A stretch of 13,987 nucleotides of DNA from an uncultured Synergistaceae bacterium. Lineage in GTDB: Bacteria; Synergistota; Synergistia; Synergistales; Dethiosulfovibrionaceae. Every line of letters starts with the position of its first letter. The stretch's first letter is position 1. Below the pieces are notes generated by a model. The model was given only the letters and a program-made list of their open reading frames with translations, had not been told where the DNA came from and made no database searches. This document shows, piece by piece, positions 1 to 6,996 of the stretch. A program made the translations under genes and the position numbers. The stretch lies in assembly GCA_902489135.1 (NCBI GenBank), contig CABTYW010000050.1, forward strand, positions 1 through 13,987, given 5' to 3'.

Positions 1-721
1 CCCCGATGAGGAAATCGGCCACGGCGCCAAACTCTGGGACTTGGACAAGTACGGCGCCGACTTCGCCTACACCGTTGACGGCGACGGATGCGACACCTTC
101 TCCTACGAGACCTTCAACGCCGCGCAGGCCCGCGTGACCATCCGAGGCGTCGTCGTCCATCCCGGCACCGCCAAGAACAAAATGGTCAACGCCTCCATGC
201 TGGGTGTCGAATTCGCCCGGTCTCTTCCGCCTGCCGAAACGCCCGCCCACACCGAGCTGTACGAGGGCTACTACCACCTGACGGACATCTGCGGCGGCGT
301 CGATAAATGCGAGCTGACCTACATCATCCGCGACCATGACACCGACCTCTTCAATGCCCGCAAGGCGCATTTCAAAATGCTGGTTCGACAGCTCAACGAG
401 CGGTGGGGCAAAGAATATGCCTCTTTGGAAATGCATGACCAGTACTACAACATGGCCGTGCCCCTGAAAAAACGCATGGACATCGTGAACACGGCGCTCA
501 AAGCCTACGAAATGGTAGGCATTACGCCCAACATCAAAGCGGCGCGCGGCGGCACCGACGGTTCTCAGCTTTCCTTCCGCGGCCTTCTGACGCCCAATCT
601 GTTCATCGGCGGCTACAACTGCCACGGTCCCTACGAGTTTGCCGTCGTCCAGGCCATGGAAAACTGCGTCAAAGTCATTCTCAACATCATCACGCTCTAC
701 GCCGAGGGGCAGGGCAAATAG
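1..721 (+). CDS. pepT: Peptidase T (tripeptide aminopeptidase), C-terminal part, truncated by window edge
   Basis: A cytosolic zinc aminopeptidase of family M20B that removes N-terminal residues from tripeptides. The frame is open from base 2 (about 239 codons visible), so the true start lies outside the window; the TTG near 41 is not the start. At the left edge the motif PDEEIGHGA carries the Glu-Glu pair of the family (catalytic base plus metal ligand). VDGD follows about 20 residues on, with the next metal-binding Asp. Near the C-terminus, RGGTDGSQLSFRG and NCHGPYEF match the family's substrate-binding and last His-ligand motifs. E. coli PepT is a little over 400 residues, so roughly 170 N-terminal residues are missing here. 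It is the only confident plus-strand gene and converges on the minus-strand TRAP operon. Identity rests on these conserved motifs and is close to certain at family level; a general M20 dipeptidase is much less likely. Confidence 0.93.
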   Translation, partial: PDEEIGHGAKLWDLDKYGADFAYTVDGDGCDTFSYETFNAAQARVTIRGVVVHPGTAKNKMVNASMLGVEFARSLPPAETPAHTELYEGYYHLTDICGGVDKCELTYIIRDHDTDLFNARKAHFKMLVRQLNERWGKEYASLEMHDQYYNMAVPLKKRMDIVNTALKAYEMVGITPNIKAARGGTDGSQLSFRGLLTPNLFIGGYNCHGPYEFAVVQAMENCVKVILNIITLYAEGQGK

Positions 722-728
722 CTCTTGC

Positions 729-790
729 CGCGTCAAACAAATCGAGGTCTTCGGGAAAATTTTCCCGAAGACCTCGATTTGTTTGACGCG
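729..790. repeat. 62-bp perfect palindrome without spacer
   Basis: The two 31-base arms (729-759 and 760-790) are exact reverse complements. The left arm starts CGCGTCAAACAAATCGAGG and the centre is GGGAAAATTTTCCC. I checked each pair and found no mismatch. It begins 8 bases after the pepT stop. In RNA it would fold into a stem of about 29 bp with a minimal loop, much longer than an ordinary intrinsic terminator. It has no T-tract of its own, but its last four bases are shared with the next hairpin. It may be part of a compound pepT terminator, a palindromic mobile or REP-like unit, or an assembly artefact. Confidence 0.9.
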
Positions 791-811
791 CCGCGCACGG
801 CGCGCTTTTTT
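787..811 (+). terminator. Intrinsic terminator after pepT
   Basis: A 7-bp GC stem (787-793 CGCGCCG with 798-804 CGGCGCG, loop CGCA) is followed by C and six T (806-811). Its left arm reuses the final bases 787-790 of the 62-bp palindrome, so the two folds compete. It is the T-tailed signal closing pepT. Confidence 0.6.
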
Positions 812-880
812 GCAACCTTCGCCGAGGTAGCCGGCGCCGCTTTTCAGCGGGTCCAGCGCCGCAAAAAACAGGTGGCATCG

Positions 881-919
881 AAAAAGCGGAACCGCCCTTT
901 TAATAAGAGCGGTCCCGCT
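881..919 (-). terminator. Intrinsic terminator of the TRAP operon
   Basis: On the minus strand, 919-907 (AGCGGGACCGCTC) pairs with 897-885 (GGGCGGTTCCGCT). This gives a 13-bp stem with two G-U pairs and a loop of about 9 nt, followed by five T. It lies about 100 bases past the permease stop and ends the minus-strand operon before the convergent pepT gene. Confidence 0.75.
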
Positions 920-1016
920 CCACGAAACGAGGGAGCTTTTGACGGCGCGCGCGTTTTCACTACAGCCCCATGCGGGGAAAGTAGCGCATCGCGCCGAAAT
1001 TCGGCCGTGAAAGGCG

Positions 1017-3002
1017 TCAGTTGTTTTGCGAACTGGTATTTTTCAGCCAGAAGTAGGCCACCACGCCAATGGCGGCACCGGAGACGTCGGTGATCCAGCC
1101 CGGCTGAATGAGCAGCAGGGCGCCGCCGAACAGGATGGCCCGCTCCAGCATATTCAAAGAGCGCATCCAGTAGCCGGCCGCCGCAAAGGACAGCAACACC
1201 GTGCCGGCGATGGCCGTGACCACAGGAGCCGTGGTGTTGGCCAGCGACGCATTGATCATCAGCAACTCGGGGCTGTAAACGAAGAAGTAAGGAATGAGGA
1301 ACCCCGCCACGGCAAGGCGAAGCGCCGTAAATCCCGTGCGCATGGGGTTGGCCCCCGCGATGCCCGCACCGGCATAGGCCGCCAGAGCCACGGGCGGCGT
1401 CAGGTCGGCGATAATGCCGTAGTAGAAGATGAACATGTGCGCCGCCAAGATGGGGACGCCGAACTTCTGAATGGCCGGCGCCGCCATGGAAGCCAGGACG
1501 ATATACTTGGCCGTAGTGGGCAGTCCCATGCCCAGAAGAATGGACGTCACCATGGTGAGCACCAGCGTCCAGAACAGATGGCCGCCGGCCAGAGCCACAA
1601 TGCCGTTGGCCAGTTTCAGTCCGATACCCGTCAGCGTGACGGAACCGATAACCAGACCGGCGCAGGCACAGGCCGCCGCCACACCCAACGAACTGCGGGC
1701 GCCTTCGTCGAAGGCGTCGACGATGTCGCTCAGCTTCATGCGGGTGTTCTTGCGGCACATGGCCACGGCCACAGTCCAAAGAATGCTGTAAAACGCCGCT
1801 TTCAAAGGCGTATAGCCGCGAACCAGCATATAGACGATGACAAACAGGGGAATTAAAAGATGTCCGCCGGCCATGAAAATTTTCTTTGTCTGCGGCAGCT
1901 GCTCCTTGGGAAGTCCCTTGAGGCCGAGACGCTTGGCCTCCATGTGAATCATGACGAACACCGCCATGTAATAGAGCAGAGCGGGCAGAACGGCGGCAAT
2001 GGCGATGGTGATGTAGGGAATGCCGATAAAATCCGACATGATGAAGGCGGCGGCGCCCATAATGGGAGGCATGAGCTGCCCGCCTGTAGACGACGCGGCC
2101 TCAACGGCTCCGGCAAAATAGGGCTCGTAACCGATGCTCTTCATCAGCGGGATGGTGAACGTTCCCGTAGTCACCGTGTTGGCCACGGAGCTTCCCGAAA
2201 TGGTTCCGAAGAAGGCCGACGAGATGACGGCCACCTTGGCGGGGCCGCCCGCCTGATGGCCTGCCGCCGCCAGAGCGAGATCAATGAAGAACTTGCCGAG
2301 CCCCGTCTTGTTCAGGAAAGCGCCGAAAAGGATAAACATAAAGACGAAGGTTGAAGAGACGCCGATGGGAGAACCCATAATCCCTTCAGTGGTCAAATAC
2401 ATATGGTTGATGATGCGCGTCCAGGTGAAGCCGCGGTGAGCCAAAAATCCCGGCATGATTTTGCCGAAATGGGCATAGAGCACAAAGACCAAAGCCACCA
2501 GGACGATGGGCAGTCCCACGATGCGGCGCGACGCTTCGAAAGTGAACAGGATGGCCATGGCGCCGAAAATCAGATCGGGCACCGTGGGCAGCCCGCCGCG
2601 CAGAAGAATGGCCTCATAGTTGATCACAAGATAAAGCATGGTCGATCCCGCGAGAGCCGCCAGGAGGATGTCCAGCCAGTGCATCTCTTTTTTGGAGAAA
2701 GACGCGAAGGAAGGGTACAGGAGGAAAATCAGCACAAAGGTGAAAAACACGTGCATGGGGCGCTGAATCTGCGCCGGCAGCACGCCGAAGCCGGCCGTAT
2801 AAAACTGGAACAGCGAAAAGGCGATGCAGAGCACCTTAATGGCGATCTTCCAAAACCCTTCGGGACGGCGATACCGTGACTCCGTGTCGTATTTCTCCAG
2901 ATTTTCCTGAACGGCCTGCTGGTTGCCCGTCACCGTCTCGGCGTTGAGCTGAGGCTGATTTTCCATGGGCACCTGACCGGCATTCTTTTTTGCCTCTTCC
3001 AT
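1017..3002 (-). CDS. TRAP transporter permease, fused 4TM/12TM (DctQM) type
   Basis: Inner-membrane permease of a TAXI-type TRAP transporter, which imports carboxylates or amino acids using an ion gradient. The product is 661 residues, the usual size for fused small and large subunits. Residues 1-48 are hydrophilic and probably cytosolic. A DctQ-like part with several membrane helices covers about 50-165, and the DctM-like part follows. Family signatures are FGTISGSSVANTVTTG (265-280) with TIPLMKSIGY after it, GGQLMPPIMGAAAF (307-320), GMGLPTTAKY (491-500) and TPPVALAAYAGAGIAGANP (535-553). The ATG is preceded by AAGGGGGAG at good distance, which fixes the start. It lies 13 bases after the DUF1850 gene, so the two are co-transcribed and probably translationally coupled. 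It is the last gene of the operon. Substrate cannot be read from the sequence; glutamate, aromatic amino acids or dicarboxylates are all possible for this family. Confidence 0.95.
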   Translation of the reverse strand: MEEAKKNAGQVPMENQPQLNAETVTGNQQAVQENLEKYDTESRYRRPEGFWKIAIKVLCIAFSLFQFYTAGFGVLPAQIQRPMHVFFTFVLIFLLYPSFASFSKKEMHWLDILLAALAGSTMLYLVINYEAILLRGGLPTVPDLIFGAMAILFTFEASRRIVGLPIVLVALVFVLYAHFGKIMPGFLAHRGFTWTRIINHMYLTTEGIMGSPIGVSSTFVFMFILFGAFLNKTGLGKFFIDLALAAAGHQAGGPAKVAVISSAFFGTISGSSVANTVTTGTFTIPLMKSIGYEPYFAGAVEAASSTGGQLMPPIMGAAAFIMSDFIGIPYITIAIAAVLPALLYYMAVFVMIHMEAKRLGLKGLPKEQLPQTKKIFMAGGHLLIPLFVIVYMLVRGYTPLKAAFYSILWTVAVAMCRKNTRMKLSDIVDAFDEGARSSLGVAAACACAGLVIGSVTLTGIGLKLANGIVALAGGHLFWTLVLTMVTSILLGMGLPTTAKYIVLASMAAPAIQKFGVPILAAHMFIFYYGIIADLTPPVALAAYAGAGIAGANPMRTGFTALRLAVAGFLIPYFFVYSPELLMINASLANTTAPVVTAIAGTVLLSFAAAGYWMRSLNMLERAILFGGALLLIQPGWITDVSGAAIGVVAYFWLKNTSSQNN

Positions 3003-3015
3003 AAGGCACTCCCCC

Positions 3016-3522
3016 TTATAAATTCACAGATTGACGCAGTTTGAACCAGATCAGACGCGCCGCGGGCATCCTCTTCACCCGAAAATGAATGGGGCCTCCG
3101 GGACGCGTCCATTGCTTCATTTTATACTGCCGCCCCCCGATAAGAAGCGTATGATCGGCCACCACCTTGTTGACGCGGTACACCAGATCGGGAAGCTCCA
3201 TGTCATAACCCGTAATGTGGTACAGGTTGTTCTCAAAAGTAAAATGCAGTTTCGGGTTCATATAATCCAGCGGCAGCCCCGCACCCCCCATGTCGAACCA
3301 CGTCTCTTTCAGCACCGAGCAGTTCGGGGCGATTTCATAAACTTCATCGACGGGACGACGCATCACCGAATGAATAAATCGGACGGTGTATCGCTCCCCC
3401 GGCGATACGCGCTTCATAAATACGCTTTGCCCGTCCCCGTCGGTCAAAACCAGCAACCTCACCGGCCACAGCAGAATCGCCGCCGCGGCCGCCACAAGGA
3501 AAGCCAGTGCCCGTTTTTTCAT
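3016..3522 (-). CDS. DUF1850 protein, TRAP-operon accessory
   Basis: A 168-residue protein of the DUF1850 family, which is often encoded within or next to TAXI TRAP operons; its biochemical role is not established. Residues 5-26 form one hydrophobic stretch (signal anchor or uncleaved signal peptide), leaving a periplasmic domain. Visible family features are the GERYTVRFIHSVMRRPVDEVYEI stretch at about 42-64, whose core is FIHSV followed by a V-E-YEI pattern, and DMGGAGLPLDY (77-87). I chose the ATG at 3522 rather than one nine codons upstream because AGAAGG lies about 6-7 bases before it. The gene sits between the binding protein and the permease, 13 bases from the latter. A role in assembling or gating the transporter is an inference from position only. 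Confidence 0.85.
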   Translation of the reverse strand: MKKRALAFLVAAAAAILLWPVRLLVLTDGDGQSVFMKRVSPGERYTVRFIHSVMRRPVDEVYEIAPNCSVLKETWFDMGGAGLPLDYMNPKLHFTFENNLYHITGYDMELPDLVYRVNKVVADHTLLIGGRQYKMKQWTRPGGPIHFRVKRMPAARLIWFKLRQSVNL

Positions 3523-3555
3523 GAAAACACCTTCTGAAAAGACTTTCACACTTTC

Positions 3556-3602
3556 GAAAAAACGTTATAAAAACACGGAAAGAGCCGTGACGGCTCTTTC
3601 CG
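3556..3602 (-). terminator. Hairpin with T-rich tail between binding-protein and DUF1850 genes
   Basis: A perfect 12-bp stem (3591-3602 with 3576-3587, loop of 3 nt) reads on the minus strand as CGGAAAGAGCCG, loop, CGGCTCTTTCCG, followed by TGTTTTTATAACGTTTTTT. It lies in the 111-base gap after the TAXI binding-protein stop. It would act as a partial terminator or as a 3'-end stabiliser that gives more binding protein than permease. Confidence 0.55.
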
Positions 3603-3633
3603 ATTCAGCACAGAAGAACCGCGTCTTGCGACG

Positions 3634-4593
3634 TTATTTCACCAGACCGACTTCCTTGTAGTATTTGAGAGCGCCGGGATGCACGTCCAGGGTCATGCCG
3701 TCGAGAGCGTGCTCAAGCGTCAGGTTCTTGCCCTTGGCATGGGCGTTTCTCAGCGCTTCGAGGTTCTCGAAGATGGCCTTGGTGATGGCATAGGCGTCGT
3801 CCTCGCTCATGTCGCGGCGCGCCACGAGGCAGGCCTGAACGGCTACGGTCTCCACATCGTGGTCAAGGCCGCTGTACGCGCCTTTCTCGATGATCGCCGG
3901 AGCGAAGAAAGGATACTTGGCGATGATCTTGTCGCGAAGCGCGCCCTTAATCTCCATAAAGTGGAGCGGCTGAGCCGTCACGATTTCCTGAATGCCCGCG
4001 TTGGGAACGCCGGTGGTGAAGGAGAAACCGCTGATCAGACGATCCTTGAAATGAGACGTGGACTCGGCGAAGGACAGATAGTGCGGCGTAAAGCCCACAT
4101 AGTTTTTGCCGTCATACAGTCCCAGTTCGCTGAAAATCTGGCGAACGTTGGCCTCGGCGCCCGAACCGGGAGCGCCCACGGAGAACTTTTTGCCCTTGAG
4201 ATCCTCAAAGGTCTTGATGCCGCTTTCAGTGCTGACGGCCATCTGGATATGCTCGGGGTAAATGCGGCAGATGCTGGTGATGTTCTTCAGAGGCTCTTTG
4301 AAGAACATGGTGCCGTGCTTGGCGTAATCGGCCGTGTCGTTCTGCACCAGAGCCAGGTCGATTTCGCCCGCGTTGAGCAGGTTCAGGTTTTCAACGGAAG
4401 CGCCCGTCGCCTGAGCGACACAGGACACCTTGCCGCCCGAATGGTCGGTAATGATCTGCGACAGGGCCCCGCCCAGAGGATAGTAGGTTCCGGAAGTTCC
4501 GCCGGTTCCCATGATGTACTGGCTGGCCGCAAAAGCCGCGGAAGCGGCAAAGACGCCGACAATCGCAAGTGCAAGAACTCTTGATTTTTTCAT
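3634..4593 (-). CDS. TAXI-family TRAP transporter solute-binding protein
   Basis: Periplasmic substrate-capture subunit of the TRAP system encoded downstream. The 319-residue product starts with a clear signal peptide: MKKSRV, then a hydrophobic core to about residue 20, with likely cleavage near AFA|A at 22-23. Signatures of the TAXI (TRAP-associated extracytoplasmic immunogenic) family are GTGGTSGTYYPLGGALS (29-45), QATGASVENLNLL (61-73), AGEIDLALVQND (75-86) and FSVGAPGSGAE (137-147). I chose ATG 4593 because GGAGGG lies 7 bases upstream; a start five codons further out would overlap that site. It is the first gene of the operon, behind a good sigma-70-like promoter, and its 3' side carries a hairpin before the DUF1850 gene. 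Ligand identity is unknown. Confidence 0.95.
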   Translation of the reverse strand: MKKSRVLALAIVGVFAASAAFAASQYIMGTGGTSGTYYPLGGALSQIITDHSGGKVSCVAQATGASVENLNLLNAGEIDLALVQNDTADYAKHGTMFFKEPLKNITSICRIYPEHIQMAVSTESGIKTFEDLKGKKFSVGAPGSGAEANVRQIFSELGLYDGKNYVGFTPHYLSFAESTSHFKDRLISGFSFTTGVPNAGIQEIVTAQPLHFMEIKGALRDKIIAKYPFFAPAIIEKGAYSGLDHDVETVAVQACLVARRDMSEDDAYAITKAIFENLEALRNAHAKGKNLTLEHALDGMTLDVHPGALKYYKEVGLVK

Positions 4594-4658
4594 TTCCCAT
4601 CCCTCCATGAATTAGATATATGACCACACGCGGGAACTCTTCGCTCCCTATATTTATT

Positions 4659-4686
4659 ATTATACCTTTAAAACTCAAATCTGCAA
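4659..4686 (-). promoter_or_regulatory. Promoter of the TRAP operon
   Basis: On the minus strand a perfect -10 TATAAT (4664-4659) follows TTGCAG (4686-4681) at a 16-base spacing, in an AT-rich stretch unlike the GC-rich surroundings. Transcription would start about 60 bases before the binding-protein ATG. A second TATAAT lies further upstream at 4748-4743 but lacks a recognisable -35. Confidence 0.65.
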
Positions 4687-5011
4687 TGCTTTTATTGGAT
4701 CAACAGAGTTAAATATTGCAACTCATTTATTTATTACTAAAAATTATAGGTGCTTTACATTTTTTACATCCTTCTTGAGCATAAGACCTTAAAATTCATC
4801 TCAAAAACGTCCGGCGACAATTCCCTAAATTCGCCCGAAATTACGGCGCGCCGCACCGTTCAAACACACCGTGGGGGACAGCCACCCGCCTCCGTACAGC
4901 TGAAAGCGCGCCGTAACGTTCAAAGATTTCACCCCCTTCACTCGATCGCCGCCGCGGGGCGCAGGACGTTCCCGTGCCTCGCGGCGAAGGCCTCCTGCGA
5001 CACGAGGGGGC
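4687..5011. other. Gene-free stretch upstream of the TRAP promoter with a repeat pair
   Basis: I see no gene here; long open frames on the plus strand are arginine- and proline-rich shadows. The part 4687-4830 is AT-rich. A 19-base direct repeat (4846-4864 and 4906-4924, 17 of 19 identical, exactly 60 bases apart) contains GCGCGCCG and CGTTCAAA. The same region also forms an 11-base inverted repeat (4841-4851 TTACGGCGCGC with 4906-4916). Confidence 0.6.
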
Positions 5012-5042
5012 AAAAAAAGGGCCGCGCAACAACGCGCGTCCC
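5012..5042 (-). terminator. Intrinsic terminator of the M14-like gene
   Basis: On the minus strand the stem GGG-A-CGCGC pairs with GCGCG-G-CCC (one mismatch, 6-base loop) and is followed by seven T (5018-5012). It lies 22 bases after the stop of the exported peptidase gene and separates it from the TRAP operon. Confidence 0.65.
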
Positions 5043-5064
5043 CGGCGGACCTCCATGGAACCCC

Positions 5065-6153
5065 TCAGTACAGCCATCCCTGCAGGCCGTCGCTTTCGAC
5101 CCGCTCTTTTCCCGGCAGCCCCTCGATGACGAAGGGCGCGCCGAAGAAGTCCTGACAGCGGCCAAACCACTCCCCGAGAATTTCCATGACAATCCCCACC
5201 CGCTCCTCGATGGGATGACGCCGATCCCGCAGAGCATCAATGCCCACGGCGTGCTCGTTCTGCGCCGGATTGGGCGTCTCGCTGAGAAAGGGCACGCAGT
5301 CCGTCGCCTCGCCGATCTCATAATGACTGATCCCGCGAAATCCCGGAACGGAAACCTCGGCCTTGAGCCGCACGCCCCGCGCTTCAAGAGCCATAATCAT
5401 CTCAAAACACCGGTCAACGTACTTGGGATGAGTGATCAAAGAGTAGGCCAGATCGCCGCCGTCATAGGTTTTCCCGTCGCGGGGGTCAACCACCGCTTCC
5501 GGCGCCGTGGCCTCGTGCACGTCAAGACAGGAGACGATTTTCTCGCGCCCGATGAGCTCCATCACCGCCCAACAAATCCGCTGAGCCGGCGTGCCGTCGG
5601 CGACGCCGGGATAATTGCGGTTGATGTTGCGCCATTCCGCGCCCTTTTTATGGACATATCCGCTGCGGTGAACAAACCGTTCGGGATCTTTCTCGCCGGA
5701 CCTCAGAGGAATGAGACGATCGCCGTAATAGAAGACTCTGGTGCCGAACCGCCCCGACATTTTCAGCTCGTGAGGCACCTGCCCCAGCGTGTCAGCCGTC
5801 GCCATGGCCGCGGAATTGAGACAGGGAACGACAAAGAGCGTTCCCGAGGTGACTCGTCCGTTTTCCAACAAAAGGGTGAGCGACAGCGGCCCCGCGATTT
5901 CACGGGCGTGAGTTCCCGCAAAAACCAGCAGACGGGCGCCCTTTTCGCTGCCTCTCATGACGTATACAGGCGCGTCGTATGCCGTGTCTTTCAGATGGGG
6001 ATTGTAATCCGACAACCATTTCAGTTCCGTTGTGCCGCAGCCCGCGCGCACATCCCAGCGGAGCGCCGCTTCCGTCGCCCCTTCCGCCGCCGCGGCGCCA
6101 AACACCATGAGCGCGCCCAGCATGCCGACCGCCAGCCCCTTCAGCCCTCTCAT
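5065..6153 (-). CDS. Exported M14-like zinc carboxypeptidase/deacylase
   Basis: A 362-residue protein with an N-terminal signal peptide (about 1-25, AMVFGAAAAEGA-type end), so probably periplasmic. The rest resembles the M14 / succinylglutamate desuccinylase-aspartoacylase superfamily. GTHAREIAGP gives H82 and E85 (HxxE zinc motif), NINRNYPG gives N178-R179 (the NR carboxylate-binding pair), DVHEAT gives H213 (third zinc ligand), and SETPNP gives E292 as candidate general base. The spacing is close to that of classical M14 enzymes (H-E 3, H to H about 130, H to E about 210). The likely reaction is release of a C-terminal residue or of an acyl group from an amino acid; the substrate cannot be read. 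AAGGAG lies about 11 bases before the ATG, slightly long. Promoter and terminator flank it, so it appears monocistronic unless the small ORF upstream is real. Confidence 0.78.
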   Translation of the reverse strand: MRGLKGLAVGMLGALMVFGAAAAEGATEAALRWDVRAGCGTTELKWLSDYNPHLKDTAYDAPVYVMRGSEKGARLLVFAGTHAREIAGPLSLTLLLENGRVTSGTLFVVPCLNSAAMATADTLGQVPHELKMSGRFGTRVFYYGDRLIPLRSGEKDPERFVHRSGYVHKKGAEWRNINRNYPGVADGTPAQRICWAVMELIGREKIVSCLDVHEATAPEAVVDPRDGKTYDGGDLAYSLITHPKYVDRCFEMIMALEARGVRLKAEVSVPGFRGISHYEIGEATDCVPFLSETPNPAQNEHAVGIDALRDRRHPIEERVGIVMEILGEWFGRCQDFFGAPFVIEGLPGKERVESDGLQGWLY

Positions 6154-6401
6154 GAAAAAATCAGCTCCTTCGTGCCGGCGACGCCGACAAAAACGCGCCG
6201 CCCTTCGCTGAAATTATACCCTAACCGCTGCGCCGCAAAAAGACCGGTGAAAGCATCAGTCCCCATGGCTTCCGGCACTGGAAATGAGAAACGATTCGAC
6301 CCAAGTAAGTCATAAACGCAGGCGACTGTCAGCACTGAAAGTGTGGGCAACCCCCGGTATTTATTGCGGTCGGAAACAGTTTCAAGCTCCGGCGTCACCA
6401 T
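6150..6401 (-). CDS. Possible small ORF, 83 residues, unrecognised
   Basis: I do not recognise this product. In favour: AGGAGG lies immediately upstream (6408-6403), the stop overlaps the next gene's start as ATGA (6153-6150), which is a common coupling arrangement, and the composition is not arginine-heavy like the shadow frames. It has one moderately hydrophobic stretch (LPTLSVLTVACVYDLLG) and ends GRRVFVGVAGTKELIFS. Against: the Shine-Dalgarno sequence touches the ATG, so GTG at codon 2 would be the better start. A TATAAT box for the downstream gene also lies inside it (6218-6213), and codon use is mixed. It could be a gene remnant. Low confidence. Confidence 0.28.
   Translation of the reverse strand: MVTPELETVSDRNKYRGLPTLSVLTVACVYDLLGSNRFSFPVPEAMGTDAFTGLFAAQRLGYNFSEGRRVFVGVAGTKELIFS
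6213..6241 (-). promoter_or_regulatory. Putative promoter of the M14-like gene
   Basis: On the minus strand a perfect TATAAT (6218-6213), preceded by AGGG, lies 59 bases before the ATG at 6153. At 17 bases upstream only a T-rich TTTTTG is seen, so the -35 is weak. The same GGG-TATAAT pattern precedes pepF. Confidence 0.4.
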
Positions 6402-6944
6402 ACCTCCTGCGCCCGGTGAGATGGTTTAGATACATTTTGTTATCATATACGCCGTTGATTCGGTTCGGCGAGAAGTCCGCAACGGTGAGGATGATTTCAG
6501 CGACGGGATCTTCGCGCCCCGTCTGCGTGACCGTTCCGATTGAGCCGCGCTGTTGCTCCGCCAGCTTGTTCCCATCGGCAGTCCGGGCTTCGGCCGCCGA
6601 TGGGAAGGTTTTGCCGGTCGTGGAGACGGACGGTCCTGCCGGCGATGACCCTCTGTCCGCACCTCACCGGAGAGCTGGGCCGGAACTGCAGCGGCCGCAG
6701 TCGGCAAAGGCGTTTTCCCGTCCTGCGCCGGGGTGCCCGGGACGCGCCGCAGCAAAAAAAATCACGCACGCCGACGCCTTCGCTCCCCTTGGCACTTTTT
6801 CACTTCTCACTTCATCACGGCCTGAGCGTTTTCATGAAATCCCCACTGTTTCCGAGGCGCCCCGCGGTTTCACGTTCCGACCCTTTCCGCAGACGTGGGG
6901 GCAAGGCCGCTTTTTTTTGCCGACCGGCGAAAAGGGGCACATGG
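6402..6944. other. Gap between the M14-like gene region and murI, no confident gene
   Basis: No intact gene can be supported. One minus-strand frame (TGA near 6670 to TGA at 6382) stays open for about 95 codons. It is purine-rich at codon position 1 and reads protein-like near its end (DPVAEIILTVADFSPNRING), but it has no ATG, GTG or TTG ahead of that stretch. Opposite-strand frames also look passable, so strand and reality are undecided. Two runs of eight or more A or T (about 6756-6763 and 6911-6918) flank a GC-rich segment without a clear stem. Confidence 0.4.
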
Positions 6945-6982
6945 AAAAAACGGCCCGCGAGGACATCGCCTCCCGGGCGGGC
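6945..6982 (-). terminator. Intrinsic terminator of murI
   Basis: On the minus strand GCCCGC (6982-6977) pairs with GCGGGC (6958-6953). Inside it GAGG pairs with CCTC around a 6-base loop, with a 4-base bulge between the stems. CG and six T (6950-6945) follow. It starts 14 bases past the murI stop. Confidence 0.6.
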
Positions 6983-6996
6983 AAAACACGCGCCCT

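Noticed and set aside
844..1779. Minus-strand open frame of 311 codons overlapping the permease 3' end
   Set aside because: Out-of-frame shadow of the permease with Gly/Arg/His-rich low-complexity translation.
4750..6315. Plus-strand open frame of 521 codons
   Set aside because: It is antisense to the M14-like gene, rich in Arg, Pro and His, and has no family motif or suitable ribosome site; the minus-strand gene has signal peptide and catalytic motifs.
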